DNA of 14,073 bases from DATGQT01 sp033720695 (GTDB lineage: Bacteria; Bacteroidota; Rhodothermia; Rhodothermales; Rubricoccaceae): the NCBI GenBank assembly GCA_033720695.1, contig JAWWCA010000092.1, positions 1-14,073 on the forward strand. The letters are read 5' to 3'. Made by a program: the position numbers and the translations under genes. Shown here piece after piece: positions 1-7,215 of this stretch; the first letter of the stretch is position 1; every line of letters begins with the position of its first letter. Under the pieces are notes generated by a model, which searched no databases, was not told the DNA's origin, and saw only the letters and a list, made by a program, of their open reading frames with translations.

Positions 1-1368
1 AAGGACCGCGCCCGCGCGGCCGGCACCTTCAAGGTGGACCAGTCGCAGGTCGACACGTGGGACCCGACGGCCGAGGCGCAGACGCGCGAGGGCCAGCCCA
101 TCGACTTCGTCGGCTACGACACCCTCGCGGTGGACGACGCGCGCATCCTCAAGACCCGCCAGGTGGGCGAGGGCGATGACGCCCGCTTCGAGCTCGTCCT
201 GGACAAGACCCCGTTCTACGCCGAGTCGGGCGGGCAGGTGGGCGACACCGGCACGCTCTCCGTCGGCGGCGAGGCGATCCGCGTGCTCGACACCGTCAAG
301 GACGCCGAGGGCACGATCGTCCACGTCGTCGAGAAGCTGCCGGAGGACCGGGACGCGGCGGTCGAGGCGGCCGTGGACGCCGCGCGCCGCGCCCACATCG
401 TGCGGCACCACACGGCCACGCACCTCCTCCACGCCGCCCTCCGCGAGACCCTCGGGCCCCACGTCACCCAGAAGGGCTCGCTCGTCGCCCCCGACCGCCT
501 CCGGTTCGACTTCTCGCACTTCGAGCGCGTCGAGCCCGAGACGCTGCGGGCCATCGAGCGGCGCGTCAACGCGCTCGTCCTCCAGAACATCCCGAAGGGC
601 GAGGAGCGCGCCGTCCCCATCGAGGAGGCGCGCGAGCGCGGCGCCATGATGCTCTTCGGCGAGAAGTACGGCGACGCGGTCCGCGTCATCACGTTCGACC
701 CCGACGTGTCGGTCGAGCTGTGCGGCGGCACGCACGTCGGCGCCACGGGCGAGATCGGGCCGTTCCGGTTCGTGAGCGAGGGCTCGGTCGCGAGCGGCAT
801 CCGGCGCGTCGAGGCCGTCGCGGGCGAGGCCGCCCTGGCGCTCGTCGACCGGGCGTTCGACGAGCTCGAGCGCACGCGCGGGCGGTTCAAGCAGGTGCCC
901 GGGACCCTCGAGGAGGCCGTCGCCGCGCTCCAGGACGAGCACAAGGCGCTCCAGACGGCGCTCGACGACCTCCGCCGCCAGCAGGCCGCCGCGGGCCTCG
1001 ACGCGTACCTCCAAGAGCGCCAGGACGTCGACGGCGTGACGCTCGTCACCGGCGCCGTCGAGGGCGCCGACATGGACACGCTCCGCGACCTCGCCGAGGA
1101 GGCGCGCGAGCGGCTGAGCGAGGGGGCCGTCGTCGTCTTCGGCGCCGCCGACCCCGAGGCGGGCAAGGCCTACCTCGCCGCCGCCGTCACCGACGACCTG
1201 GTGCAGCAGGGCGTGCAGGCCGGCACGCTCGTCGGCGCCCTCGCCAAGCGGGTGGGCGGCGGCGGCGGCGGGCGCCCGCACCTCGCCACGGCCGGCGGCC
1301 GCCAGCCCGAGAACCTCGGCGACGCCCTCGCCGCCGCCGCCGAGGCGCTCCGCGACCTCCGAGGCTGA
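1..1368 (+). CDS. alaS: Alanine--tRNA ligase, C-terminal half (5' end outside window)
   Basis: This is the last 455 residues of alanyl-tRNA synthetase, which charges tRNA-Ala and hydrolyses mischarged Ser/Gly-tRNA-Ala in the cytoplasm. The frame is open to the first base of the window, so the GTG at 34 is not a start; the catalytic domain lies upstream, since the family is usually about 870-900 residues. Visible parts in order are a YAESGGQVGDTG stretch (nt 220-252), the zinc/editing motif HTATH (nt 409-423), the second metal pair in CGGTH (nt 721-735) followed by the usual TGEIGPFRF-type run, a charged coiled-coil segment (about nt 850-1010), and the C-Ala/DHHA1 domain ending in a glycine-rich loop plus GRPHLATAGG (about nt 1252-1293). 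All editing-site ligands are intact. The stop is TGA at 1366. Assignment is near certain. Confidence 0.98.
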   Translation, partial: KDRARAAGTFKVDQSQVDTWDPTAEAQTREGQPIDFVGYDTLAVDDARILKTRQVGEGDDARFELVLDKTPFYAESGGQVGDTGTLSVGGEAIRVLDTVKDAEGTIVHVVEKLPEDRDAAVEAAVDAARRAHIVRHHTATHLLHAALRETLGPHVTQKGSLVAPDRLRFDFSHFERVEPETLRAIERRVNALVLQNIPKGEERAVPIEEARERGAMMLFGEKYGDAVRVITFDPDVSVELCGGTHVGATGEIGPFRFVSEGSVASGIRRVEAVAGEAALALVDRAFDELERTRGRFKQVPGTLEEAVAALQDEHKALQTALDDLRRQQAAAGLDAYLQERQDVDGVTLVTGAVEGADMDTLRDLAEEARERLSEGAVVVFGAADPEAGKAYLAAAVTDDLVQQGVQAGTLVGALAKRVGGGGGGRPHLATAGGRQPENLGDALAAAAEALRDLRG

Positions 1369-1392
1369 CGCCCCGCTCGGCGCCCGCGCTTG

Positions 1393-1420
1393 TTGAACCG
1401 GGGGGGAGGCGGGTACCTTC
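1393..1420 (+). promoter_or_regulatory. Bacteroidota-type promoter for the GGGP synthase gene
   Basis: TTG (1393-1395, preceded by another TTG at 1390) is followed after 18 bases by TACCTT (1414-1419). This fits the TTG / TAnnTTtG pattern of the Bacteroidota housekeeping sigma factor and closely resembles the elements before fabF and the outer-membrane protein. It lies in the 90 bases between alaS and the next gene. It implies transcription starting near 1425, which excludes the TTG at 1390 as a translation start for the downstream gene. Confidence 0.5.
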
Positions 1421-1458
1421 CGCCGGTCCTCGCCCTCCGCCGCCTCCGTCTGCCGCCC

Positions 1459-2247
1459 GTGCCCGCTCCCCGCCGCCGCTCCGTCTACGACTACCTCCTC
1501 GACGTCCGTCGCCAGAAGGGGGCGGGGTTCGTCGTGCTGGTGGACCCGGACAAGCTGCCCGAGCGGGAGGCGCCCGCCTTCGCCGAGCGCTGCACGGCCG
1601 CCGGCGCCGACGCCCTCTTCATCGGCGGCAGCCTCATGCACCTCAGCGAGGTGGACCGCCTCGTCGGCCGCCTCAAGCTCGCCACCGACCTCCCCGTCGT
1701 CGGCTTCCCCGGCACGCTGAACCAGCTCTCGGCCGCCTGCGACGCCGTCCTCTTCCTCTCCGTCGTGAGCGGGCGCAACGCCGACCACCTCATCGGGCAG
1801 CACGTCCACGCCGCCCCCATCATCCGGCGGCTCGGGCTCGAGCCCATCTCGACCGGCTACATGCTCGTCGAGAGCGGGCGGACGACGACGGCGCAGTACA
1901 TGAACGGCTCGCCGCCGCTGCCGCGCCACAAGCCCGAGATCGCGGCGGCGACGGCGCTCGCGGCCGAGATGATGGGGATGAAGCTGCTCTTCACCGACGC
2001 CGGCTCGGGGGCCGAGCACCCCGTCTCGCCCGAGACCATCGGCGCCATCACCGAGGCGTGCGAGATCCCGCTCGTCGTCGGCGGCGGGCTGCGGACGCCC
2101 GAGGCCGTGGCTGCGCGCGTCGAGGCCGGGGCCGGGATCGTCGTCGTGGGCAACGCCATCGAGGGGCGGCCGGGCGACGGGGCCTACGTGGCCGAGCTGG
2201 CCGCGGCGGCGCACGCGGGCGTGGCGCACCCGCTCGCGCGGGCCTGA
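1459..2247 (+). CDS. Geranylgeranylglyceryl/heptaprenylglyceryl-phosphate synthase family protein
   Basis: This is a 262-residue TIM-barrel enzyme of the GGGP synthase/PcrB family, which joins a polyprenyl diphosphate to sn-glycerol-1-phosphate to form an ether-linked lipid precursor. Family motifs in order are LVDPDK (residues 27-32), GGS (56-58), FPG (83-85), STGYMLVESG (131-140), DAGSGA (180-185), VGGGLRT (207-213) and GNAIE (231-235); the last three form the usual phosphate-binding end of the barrel. I chose the GTG at 1459 because the upstream TTG at 1390 overlaps the -33 box and the extra residues are low-complexity Pro/Arg. No Shine-Dalgarno is visible. Family membership is secure. Prenyl chain length and product (GGGP, HepGP or other) cannot be read from the sequence. 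The family is classically archaeal but is known in Bacillus and in Bacteroidota. Confidence 0.93.
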   Translation: MPAPRRRSVYDYLLDVRRQKGAGFVVLVDPDKLPEREAPAFAERCTAAGADALFIGGSLMHLSEVDRLVGRLKLATDLPVVGFPGTLNQLSAACDAVLFLSVVSGRNADHLIGQHVHAAPIIRRLGLEPISTGYMLVESGRTTTAQYMNGSPPLPRHKPEIAAATALAAEMMGMKLLFTDAGSGAEHPVSPETIGAITEACEIPLVVGGGLRTPEAVAARVEAGAGIVVVGNAIEGRPGDGAYVAELAAAAHAGVAHPLARA

Positions 2248-2307
2248 GGGCCTGAGCCGGGCGCCGCTCGGGCATTTTCGTGGCGCCTTCGCTCCGCCTG
2301 GCGCTCT

Positions 2308-2330
2308 GGGGGCGTAGATTTCGCGCCCCC
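2308..2330 (+). promoter_or_regulatory. Candidate tRNA promoter: -7 box inside an inverted repeat
   Basis: TAGATTTCG (2315-2323) resembles the TAnnTTTG -7 element and lies 10 bases before the tRNA. It is flanked exactly by GGGGGCG (2308-2314) and CGCCCCC (2324-2330), a 7-base inverted repeat. The GC-rich right arm occupies the discriminator position, as often seen at stable-RNA promoters. No convincing -33 box is present at 19 bases upstream. The assignment is inferred from position and motif only. Confidence 0.4.
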
Positions 2331-2332
2331 AC

Positions 2333-2419
2333 GGAGGGGTGCCGGAGTGGTCGAACGGGCCGGTCTCGAAAACCGGTGTGGCGCTTGCGTCACCGTGGGT
2401 TCGAATCCCACCCCCTCCG
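2333..2419 (+). tRNA. tRNA-Ser (anticodon CGA)
   Basis: An 87-base cloverleaf is visible. The acceptor stem pairs GGAGGGG (2333-2339) with CCCCTCC (2412-2418), with G73 at 2419. The anticodon stem is CCGGT/ACCGG (2360-2364 and 2372-2376) around the 7-base loop CTCGAAA, giving anticodon CGA at 2367-2369, which reads UCG. A long variable arm follows (from 2377), as expected for a class II serine tRNA. The T arm is GTGGG-TTCGAAT-CCCAC. The 3' CCA is not encoded (GCAC follows), so it must be added enzymatically. Confidence 0.97.
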
Positions 2420-2428
2420 CACAGCGAA

Positions 2429-2456
2429 CGCCCCCGGCCGTCTCGTGCCGGGGGCG
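2429..2456 (+). terminator. Terminator-like GC hairpin between tRNA-Ser and fabF
   Basis: A perfect 10-base inverted repeat, CGCCCCCGGC (2429-2438) and GCCGGGGGCG (2447-2456), with an 8-base loop, begins 9 bases after the tRNA. There is no T-run on the plus side and no A-run on the other side, so it is not a canonical intrinsic terminator. Its place between the converging tRNA and fabF genes suggests it may serve as a 3' end or RNA-processing barrier for either or both. Confidence 0.5.
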
Positions 2457-2494
2457 GTCGTGCGTGGGTACGCGGGGAGGTGAGGCCCCCGGCC

Positions 2495-3778
2495 TCAGCC
2501 GTCCCAGCGCCGCAGCGCCAGCGTCGTGTTGTGCCCCCCGAAGCCGAACGAGTTCGAGAGCGCGACCGACATCGGGCGGGGCGTCGGGCCGTCGAGGCCG
2601 AGGTTGAGGCAGGTCTCGGGGGTCTGGGTGTTGATCGTCGCCGGGGCCACCTGGTGGTGGAGCGCCAGCACCGACGCGGCGGCCTCCACGAGGCCGGCGG
2701 CCCCGAACATGTGGCCCACGTTGCTCTTGAGCGCGAAGCAGGAGAGGTGCGCGGCGTGCTCGCCGAAGATCGCCTCGATGACGCCGGCCTCGATGGCATC
2801 GCCAGAGGGCGTGCTCGTGGCGTGGAGGCTGATGAGGTCGACCTCCTCGGGGGCGAGGCCGGAGAGCGCGAGGCAGGTCTCCATGGCCGCCCGGGCGCCC
2901 CGGCCCTCGGGGTGCGGCGAGGCGAGGTGGTAGGCGTCGTTGGTGAGGCCGACATCGAGGACCTCGGCGTAGGGCTCCGCCCCCCGCGCCTCGGCGTGGG
3001 CGAGGGTCTCCATGATGAAGGCCCCCGCGCCCTCGCCCATCACGAACCCGTTGCGGTCGACGTCGAGGGGCCGGCTGGCTCCCTCGGGGTTGTCGTTCTC
3101 GGTCGAGAGCGCCCGCATGGCGTTGAAGCCGGCCACGGACGTCGGCGTCACGGCGGCCTCCGTGGCGGCGGCCACGACGGTGTCGGCGTAGCCCCCCCGG
3201 AGCAGCATCAGCGCCGAGGCGATGACGTCGTTGCCGGTCGCGCACGCGCTCGCCACGGCGTGGTTGGGCCCGGTGAGGCCGTGGCGCAGGGCGATCTGGG
3301 CCCCCGCCATGTTGGCGAGGTACATCGGGATGGTGAACGGGGAGACGCGCTTGGGGCCGTACTGGGCGAGGACGAGGGCCTGCTTCTCGAACAGCTCGAT
3401 CCCCGCGGCGGCCGCGCCCAGCACCACGCCCGTCCGGCCGCGCTCCGCCTCCGCGACCTCGCCGTCGAGGCCGGCGTCGGCGAGGGCCTCGGCGGCGGCG
3501 ACGAGGGCGTAGATCGTGAAGGGGTCCGCGCGCCGGGAGAGCTGCCGCTCGATCCCGTAGTCGCGGGGGTCGAACCCCTTGAGCTCGCAGGCGAACTGCG
3601 TGGCGAAGTCGGTGGCGTCGAAGCGGGTGATGGGTCCCGCGCCGGATCGGCCCTCCAGAAGGCCGGCCCAGAACGCCTCCGGGGTCAGCCCGATGGGGGT
3701 CAGGGCCCCCAGGCCGGTGACGACCACGCGGCGGCGGGGGTCGGCCAGGCGGGGGTCGTTGGGAACGCGGTCAGACAC
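2495..3778 (-). CDS. fabF: Beta-ketoacyl-[ACP] synthase II (FabF type)
   Basis: This 427-residue thiolase-fold condensing enzyme would elongate acyl-ACP with malonyl-ACP in type II fatty-acid synthesis. It opens with VVVTGLGALTPIG (residues 18-30). The catalytic triad is complete: Cys179 in SACATG, His319 in LHATSTPSGD, and Lys351/His356 in KSNVGHMFGAAG; the C-terminal NSFGFGGHN loop is present. HAT replaces the common HGT at 319-321, a mild variant. Start GTG at 3778 gives a typical family length; the frame stays open well upstream, but the promoter at 3823-3855 lies inside that extension. No acpP, fabD or fabG is adjacent, so it may be a second, stand-alone FabF rather than the one in a fab cluster (inference). 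The stop is TGA (2495-2497). Confidence 0.93.
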   Translation of the reverse strand: MSDRVPNDPRLADPRRRVVVTGLGALTPIGLTPEAFWAGLLEGRSGAGPITRFDATDFATQFACELKGFDPRDYGIERQLSRRADPFTIYALVAAAEALADAGLDGEVAEAERGRTGVVLGAAAAGIELFEKQALVLAQYGPKRVSPFTIPMYLANMAGAQIALRHGLTGPNHAVASACATGNDVIASALMLLRGGYADTVVAAATEAAVTPTSVAGFNAMRALSTENDNPEGASRPLDVDRNGFVMGEGAGAFIMETLAHAEARGAEPYAEVLDVGLTNDAYHLASPHPEGRGARAAMETCLALSGLAPEEVDLISLHATSTPSGDAIEAGVIEAIFGEHAAHLSCFALKSNVGHMFGAAGLVEAAASVLALHHQVAPATINTQTPETCLNLGLDGPTPRPMSVALSNSFGFGGHNTTLALRRWDG

Positions 3779-3822
3779 AGACGGGAGGAACGGCGGAAGA
3801 GGGCGTCGGCAGAACGGGGGCG

Positions 3823-3855
3823 CAAAAGGTAGGGTGATCGCTCGGCCCATCCAAA
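3823..3855 (-). promoter_or_regulatory. Strong Bacteroidota-type promoter of fabF
   Basis: Read on the minus strand, TTTGG (3855-3851) is followed after exactly 19 bases by TACCTTTTG (3831-3823). This is the best match in the window to the -33 TTTG / -7 TAnnTTTG consensus of the Bacteroidota primary sigma factor. The expected transcript start is about 35-45 bases before the GTG start codon of fabF at 3778. Together with the plus-strand gene at 4035, it makes 3779-4034 a divergent control region. Confidence 0.7.
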
Positions 3856-3992
3856 CACGGCGGGCGTTGGATCGCCGGGCGGCCCGGCGCGGCTGGATGG
3901 AGGGCGAGGCCCGCGCCACGCGCACGGGACGAACATAACCGTGGCCGAATCGGAAGTCTGGCGTTCCCCGAGGCGCCCTTGGATCCGGGGCC

Positions 3993-4020
3993 GACGAGGG
4001 GCTGTAGCACGCCCCTCGTC
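3993..4020. repeat. Perfect 10-bp inverted repeat upstream of the Rieske/FAD gene
   Basis: GACGAGGGGC (3993-4002) and GCCCCTCGTC (4011-4020) are exact reverse complements separated by 8 bases (TGTAGCAC). The right arm ends 14 bases before the ATG at 4035. The spacer contains TGTAGC, a weak candidate -7 element, with TTGG about 22 bases upstream (3979-3982). It could be an operator over the promoter, or an RNA hairpin in the leader that affects ribosome access. No T-run follows, so a terminator is unlikely, and the gene to the left is transcribed away from it. Confidence 0.55.
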
Positions 4021-4034
4021 CACCCCCGATTCCC

Positions 4035-5645
4035 ATGCCCGAGCATCGCGTCGCCTCCGTCCACGACCTCGCCGAGGGCGAGATGAAGCAGGTCGCCGCG
4101 GGCGGCACCGACGTCCTCCTCAGCCGGCTCGGCGGTGGCTTCCACGCGTGCGGCGCCCGGTGCACGCACTACGGCGCGCCCCTCGCCGAGGGCGTCCTCC
4201 ACGACGGCTGCGTCGTCTGCCCGTGGCACCACGCCCGCTTCGACGTCCGCACGGGCGCGCTCGCCGACCCCCCCGCGCTCGACGCACTTCCGCGCTACGC
4301 CGTCCGGGTCGAGGGCGCTGACGTGTATGTGACGGTCCCCTCAGATGCGGAGGAGACGCCAGAGGGCGCCTCGTACCGCGAGAGCGGAGGGCACCCGCCC
4401 GCCCACGCCGCGGAGGTGACCGACGATCGCCTCTTCGCCATCGTCGGGGCCGGGGCAGCCGGCGGGGTTGCGGCCGAGACGCTGCGCGCGGCCGGCTTCG
4501 GGGGGCGCATCGTGATGATCACCCAGGAGGACGAGCGGCCCTACGACCGCACCGCGCTCAGCAAGGGCCTCCTCGGGGGCGAGGTGGGAGACGAGGCGCT
4601 CCCCCTGCGCGACGACGCCTTCTACCGCCGCCTCGGCGTCGAGGCGTGGGTGGGGCGGCGCGTCACGCGGCTCGACGCCGCGGCGCGGGAGATCCACTTC
4701 GCGGACGGATCCTCCCTCCGGTACGACCGGGCGCTCGTCGCCACCGGCGGGGCGCCTCGCCGGCTCGACGTCCCCGGTGCCGATGCCGACGGCGTGTTCA
4801 CGCTCCGCTCCCATGCCGACGCTCGTCGCATCGTCCAGGCCGCCAAGGCGGGGCAGCGCGCCGTCGTCGTCGGCAGCAGCTTCATCGGGATGGAGGCGGC
4901 GGCGCAGCTCCGGCAGCGAGGGCTCGACGTCACGGTCGTCTCGCACGACCGCGTGCCGTTCGAGGTTGTCTTGGGGGAGGCCGTCGGCCAGATGCTCCGC
5001 GAGGCGCACGAGGCCCAGGGCGTCCGCTTCCACCTCGAGGCGGGGGTCGAGCGGATCGAGCCCGCCAACGGGCGGCTGCGCGTGCGGCTGTCGGGCGGAA
5101 CGGCGGCCGACGCCGACCTCGTCCTCGTCGGGATCGGGGTGACGCCCGCCACGGACGTCCTGGAGGGGGTGGAGCGGCACGAGGACGGCGGCGTGCTCGT
5201 GGACGCGCACCTCCGCGCCGCCGAGGGACTCTGGGCCGCCGGCGACATCGTCCACGTCCCGAGCCCGCAGACGGGCGAGCGGCTTCGTATCGAGCACTGG
5301 CGGGTGGCGCAGCAGCACGGCCGCGTCGCCGCCTTCGGCATGGCTGGCCGGGAGGCCGTCTACGACGGGGTCCCCTTCTTCTGGTCGGGCCAGTTCGACG
5401 TCCGCCCCCGCTACCTCGGGCACGCCGAGGCGTGGGACGAGGTGGTCCTCGACGGCGACCTCGACACGGGCGACGCTATCGCCTACTACGTCCGGGGCGA
5501 CCGCGTGCTCGCCGCGTGCGGGATCGGGCGGGACCGCGCGATGGCGGCCCTCCACGCGCTCATGCTCGCGGGCGAGACCCCGACCGCCGCCGACGTTCGG
5601 GCCGGGTTCGACCCGCTCGCTGCGGTCGGGGCGGGGGCCTCGTGA
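4035..5645 (+). CDS. Rieske [2Fe-2S] / FAD-NAD(P)H oxidoreductase fusion (AIFM3-like)
   Basis: This 536-residue two-part redox protein has an N-terminal Rieske domain with ligands Cys43, His45, Cys62 and His65 (CTH and CPWH), spaced as in Rieske-type ferredoxins. A linker of about 30 residues leads to a pyridine nucleotide-disulfide oxidoreductase module. That module has an FAD-binding GAGAAG (138-143), an NAD(P)-binding site GSSFIG (280-285, the Ser variant typical of AIFM3/ferredoxin reductases), a second FAD motif near AAGDIV, and a C-terminal reductase-like domain starting around EHWRVAQQHG. It probably moves electrons from NAD(P)H via FAD to the Rieske cluster or to a partner protein. 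No signal peptide is visible, so it is likely cytoplasmic. It stands alone, with no oxygenase subunit nearby, so an aromatic-ring dioxygenase role has no local support. The ATG start is preceded by no clear Shine-Dalgarno. Confidence 0.9.
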   Translation: MPEHRVASVHDLAEGEMKQVAAGGTDVLLSRLGGGFHACGARCTHYGAPLAEGVLHDGCVVCPWHHARFDVRTGALADPPALDALPRYAVRVEGADVYVTVPSDAEETPEGASYRESGGHPPAHAAEVTDDRLFAIVGAGAAGGVAAETLRAAGFGGRIVMITQEDERPYDRTALSKGLLGGEVGDEALPLRDDAFYRRLGVEAWVGRRVTRLDAAAREIHFADGSSLRYDRALVATGGAPRRLDVPGADADGVFTLRSHADARRIVQAAKAGQRAVVVGSSFIGMEAAAQLRQRGLDVTVVSHDRVPFEVVLGEAVGQMLREAHEAQGVRFHLEAGVERIEPANGRLRVRLSGGTAADADLVLVGIGVTPATDVLEGVERHEDGGVLVDAHLRAAEGLWAAGDIVHVPSPQTGERLRIEHWRVAQQHGRVAAFGMAGREAVYDGVPFFWSGQFDVRPRYLGHAEAWDEVVLDGDLDTGDAIAYYVRGDRVLAACGIGRDRAMAALHALMLAGETPTAADVRAGFDPLAAVGAGAS

Positions 5646-5690
5646 GCGCCGGCGCGGCGAGACACCCGGCCCGCCGTGCCGCGGCTCGCG

Positions 5691-6614
5691 CTACTCTCCG
5701 GCGACCGAGGTGAGGGTGAGCACGGCCTCGGTCGTCTGCCCGCTCTCGATGGTGAGGAGGAGGGGGAGCCCCGCGTCGGTCTCTACTGCGAGCCCCTCGG
5801 GCACGACGAGGTCGACGTCGTAGGCGCCGGGCGCGAGGTAGAGGACGCGCGCGGCGGCGGCCTCGCCCTCAGGGACGAAGGGGATCTCCAGGAGGTCGCC
5901 GCCCTTGTCGATCTGGATCGCGAAGTCGGCGAGGGACGCCTCGCCGGGGAGGGCGACGTCGTCGGCGAGGGCGAGGGTGACCTCAGCGGTGCCGGTGAGG
6001 GCGAGCTCGGTGGCGTGGATCACCGGGTGCATCACCCACCGCCCGCTGTTGCCGGCCTGGCGGCCGAAGCTCTCGGAGACGTCGAAGTCGAGGAGGACGG
6101 CGTACTGCTCGTCCTCGATCACGACGGGGTCGTCCTCGGCGTCGCCGGGCAGCTTCACCTTGAGCCCGCTCGTGCCGAACGACGGCATCTGGAGCTCCCC
6201 GTCGGCCACCACGTCGTGCTCGGCGGCGTAGGCGTCCGAGGACGCGTAGATCCGCTCCGACCCGTCCTCCTGCTCGACCGCGAGGTACCCCCCGCTGATG
6301 ACGAGGCGGAGCTCCTCGTAGGCACCCGCCGGGATGGGCGCGTCGCCGACGAGGTCGAGGACCTCGTTCTGCAGCGTGAGGAGGTCCACCGTCACGGGGT
6401 CGTCGAGGAGCACGACCTGGCCGCTCGCGTCCTCGTCCGATGCACTTTCCCCCCGGAGCGAGATGGCGTCGATCGTTACGACGGCGGCGGTGAAGTCGCC
6501 GGGTGCATCGGTCAGGAGGATCCGGACGGAGGCCCCGTTGCCCGGCCCGGAGGCGTCGCAGCCGAAGAGGGCGGCCGTGAAGGCGAGGGCGAGGACGAGT
6601 GCTGATCTGGGCAT
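5691..6614 (-). CDS. DUF4382 domain lipoprotein
   Basis: This 307-residue exported protein has a short lipoprotein signal peptide with lipobox LFGC and acylated Cys19. From about residue 29 comes the DUF4382 signature (VRILLTDAPGDFTAAVVTIDAISL), then a region with VDLLTLQN and IPAGAYEELRLVISGG, and TSGLKVKLPG around 150. These are usual features of this beta-rich, cell-surface family of unknown function, which is common in Bacteroidota. The last 90 residues form a separate beta-rich segment (PGAYDVDLVVPEG, then an ESGQTTEAVLTL ending) that looks like an Ig/prealbumin-like fold. The protein is strongly acidic. It converges with the Rieske gene across 45 bases. ATG at 6614 is the only start that leaves the signal peptide intact. 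Domain call is good; function is unknown. Confidence 0.85.
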   Translation of the reverse strand: MPRSALVLALAFTAALFGCDASGPGNGASVRILLTDAPGDFTAAVVTIDAISLRGESASDEDASGQVVLLDDPVTVDLLTLQNEVLDLVGDAPIPAGAYEELRLVISGGYLAVEQEDGSERIYASSDAYAAEHDVVADGELQMPSFGTSGLKVKLPGDAEDDPVVIEDEQYAVLLDFDVSESFGRQAGNSGRWVMHPVIHATELALTGTAEVTLALADDVALPGEASLADFAIQIDKGGDLLEIPFVPEGEAAAARVLYLAPGAYDVDLVVPEGLAVETDAGLPLLLTIESGQTTEAVLTLTSVAGE

Positions 6615-6738
6615 GGGTACGGTGGTGGGAGACCGTGAGGGGGGAGGACCGGAGGATCGGCCGGGGCCGTCCCCTGCTTAAGCGGATCGGCCACAGCGCC
6701 GGCGGTTGTCCACCCGGTGGCTCGTCAGGAGCCCCGCC

Positions 6739-7017
6739 TCAAGCCGCCTGCGTCAGAGTCCGGAGCGCGCCGACCCGGTGGTAGAGGGTGGCGTGTCCGC
6801 ACCGCCGGCACACGACCACGCATCCGCCGGTAACGGTTCGCCGCGCGGCCGAGACCGTGAGCGGGTCGAGCGCGAGCTCGGTTTGGCCGAGTTGCTTGTG
6901 GGTGGTGCCGTGGGAGGCGCCACACGAGGAACACGCGGCCGATGAGCCGGCGCCCCGGGTCGGCGTCTCGCGGAGGGAGGCCCCGGTCGGAGCGGAGGGG
7001 TGGGGGACGGGGATCAT
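6739..7017 (-). CDS. Small double-CxxC (zinc-ribbon-like) protein
   Basis: This is a 92-residue open frame with CSSC (Cys29, Cys32) and CRRC (Cys70, Cys73) 37 residues apart, each with a following Gly, as in zinc-ribbon knuckles. Cys66 and several His residues (35, 40, 75, 80) lie nearby. The first 25 residues are Pro/Ser-rich and probably unstructured. Codon third positions are strongly G/C from the ATG at 7017 onward but drop in the 34 codons upstream, which supports 7017 over the earlier in-frame ATG at 7119. I do not recognise the family. It could bind zinc as a small regulator or as an adaptor. It lies between a DUF4382 lipoprotein and the TerB-like gene on the same strand, with gaps of 124 and 198 bases, so it is probably its own transcript. 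If it is not a gene, 6615-7215 is a 600-base region without one. Confidence 0.55.
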   Translation of the reverse strand: MIPVPHPSAPTGASLRETPTRGAGSSAACSSCGASHGTTHKQLGQTELALDPLTVSAARRTVTGGCVVVCRRCGHATLYHRVGALRTLTQAA

Positions 7018-7215
7018 GGCGTGGCGGAACGACCGATGAGGGACCGTCACAGTACGCCACGCCGCGGCGTCGGCGCAATCCTGGCCGCAAGAACAGGTCG
7101 GCACCGAAGCCGAATGCACGACTGAAGCCTGGCGTAACCACTCAGGCGCTGTGTTTGAACACGGCGGTCGGTCCGGCAGCGGCGCGTCGAGGGTTGCACC
7201 AATCCGCGGGTGAGG

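Noticed and set aside
34..36. GTG at 34 as the start of alaS
   Set aside because: The frame is open to base 1 and the fragment lacks the whole catalytic domain, so the gene begins upstream of the window.
1256..1342. GGC/GCC triplet runs near the end of alaS as a repeat element
   Set aside because: They encode the glycine-rich loop and Ala-rich helix of the C-Ala domain and need no other explanation.
1390..1392. TTG at 1390 as the start of the GGGP synthase gene
   Set aside because: It lies at the -33 promoter box, and the extra 23 residues are low-complexity with no family counterpart; GTG at 1459 fits better.
2339..3832. A 497-codon plus-strand frame beginning inside the tRNA and running antisense to fabF
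   Set aside because: It overlaps the tRNA and is the mirror of fabF, whose active-site residues are all intact.
5646..5655. GCGCCGGCGC palindrome between the converging Rieske and DUF4382 genes as a terminator
   Set aside because: It is a self-complementary 10-mer without a loop or a T-run and is expected often in such GC-rich DNA.
7151..7162. GTGTT-TG-AACAC inverted repeat upstream of the small CxxC gene
   Set aside because: Arms of only 5 bases with no promoter element nearby; not distinguishable from chance.
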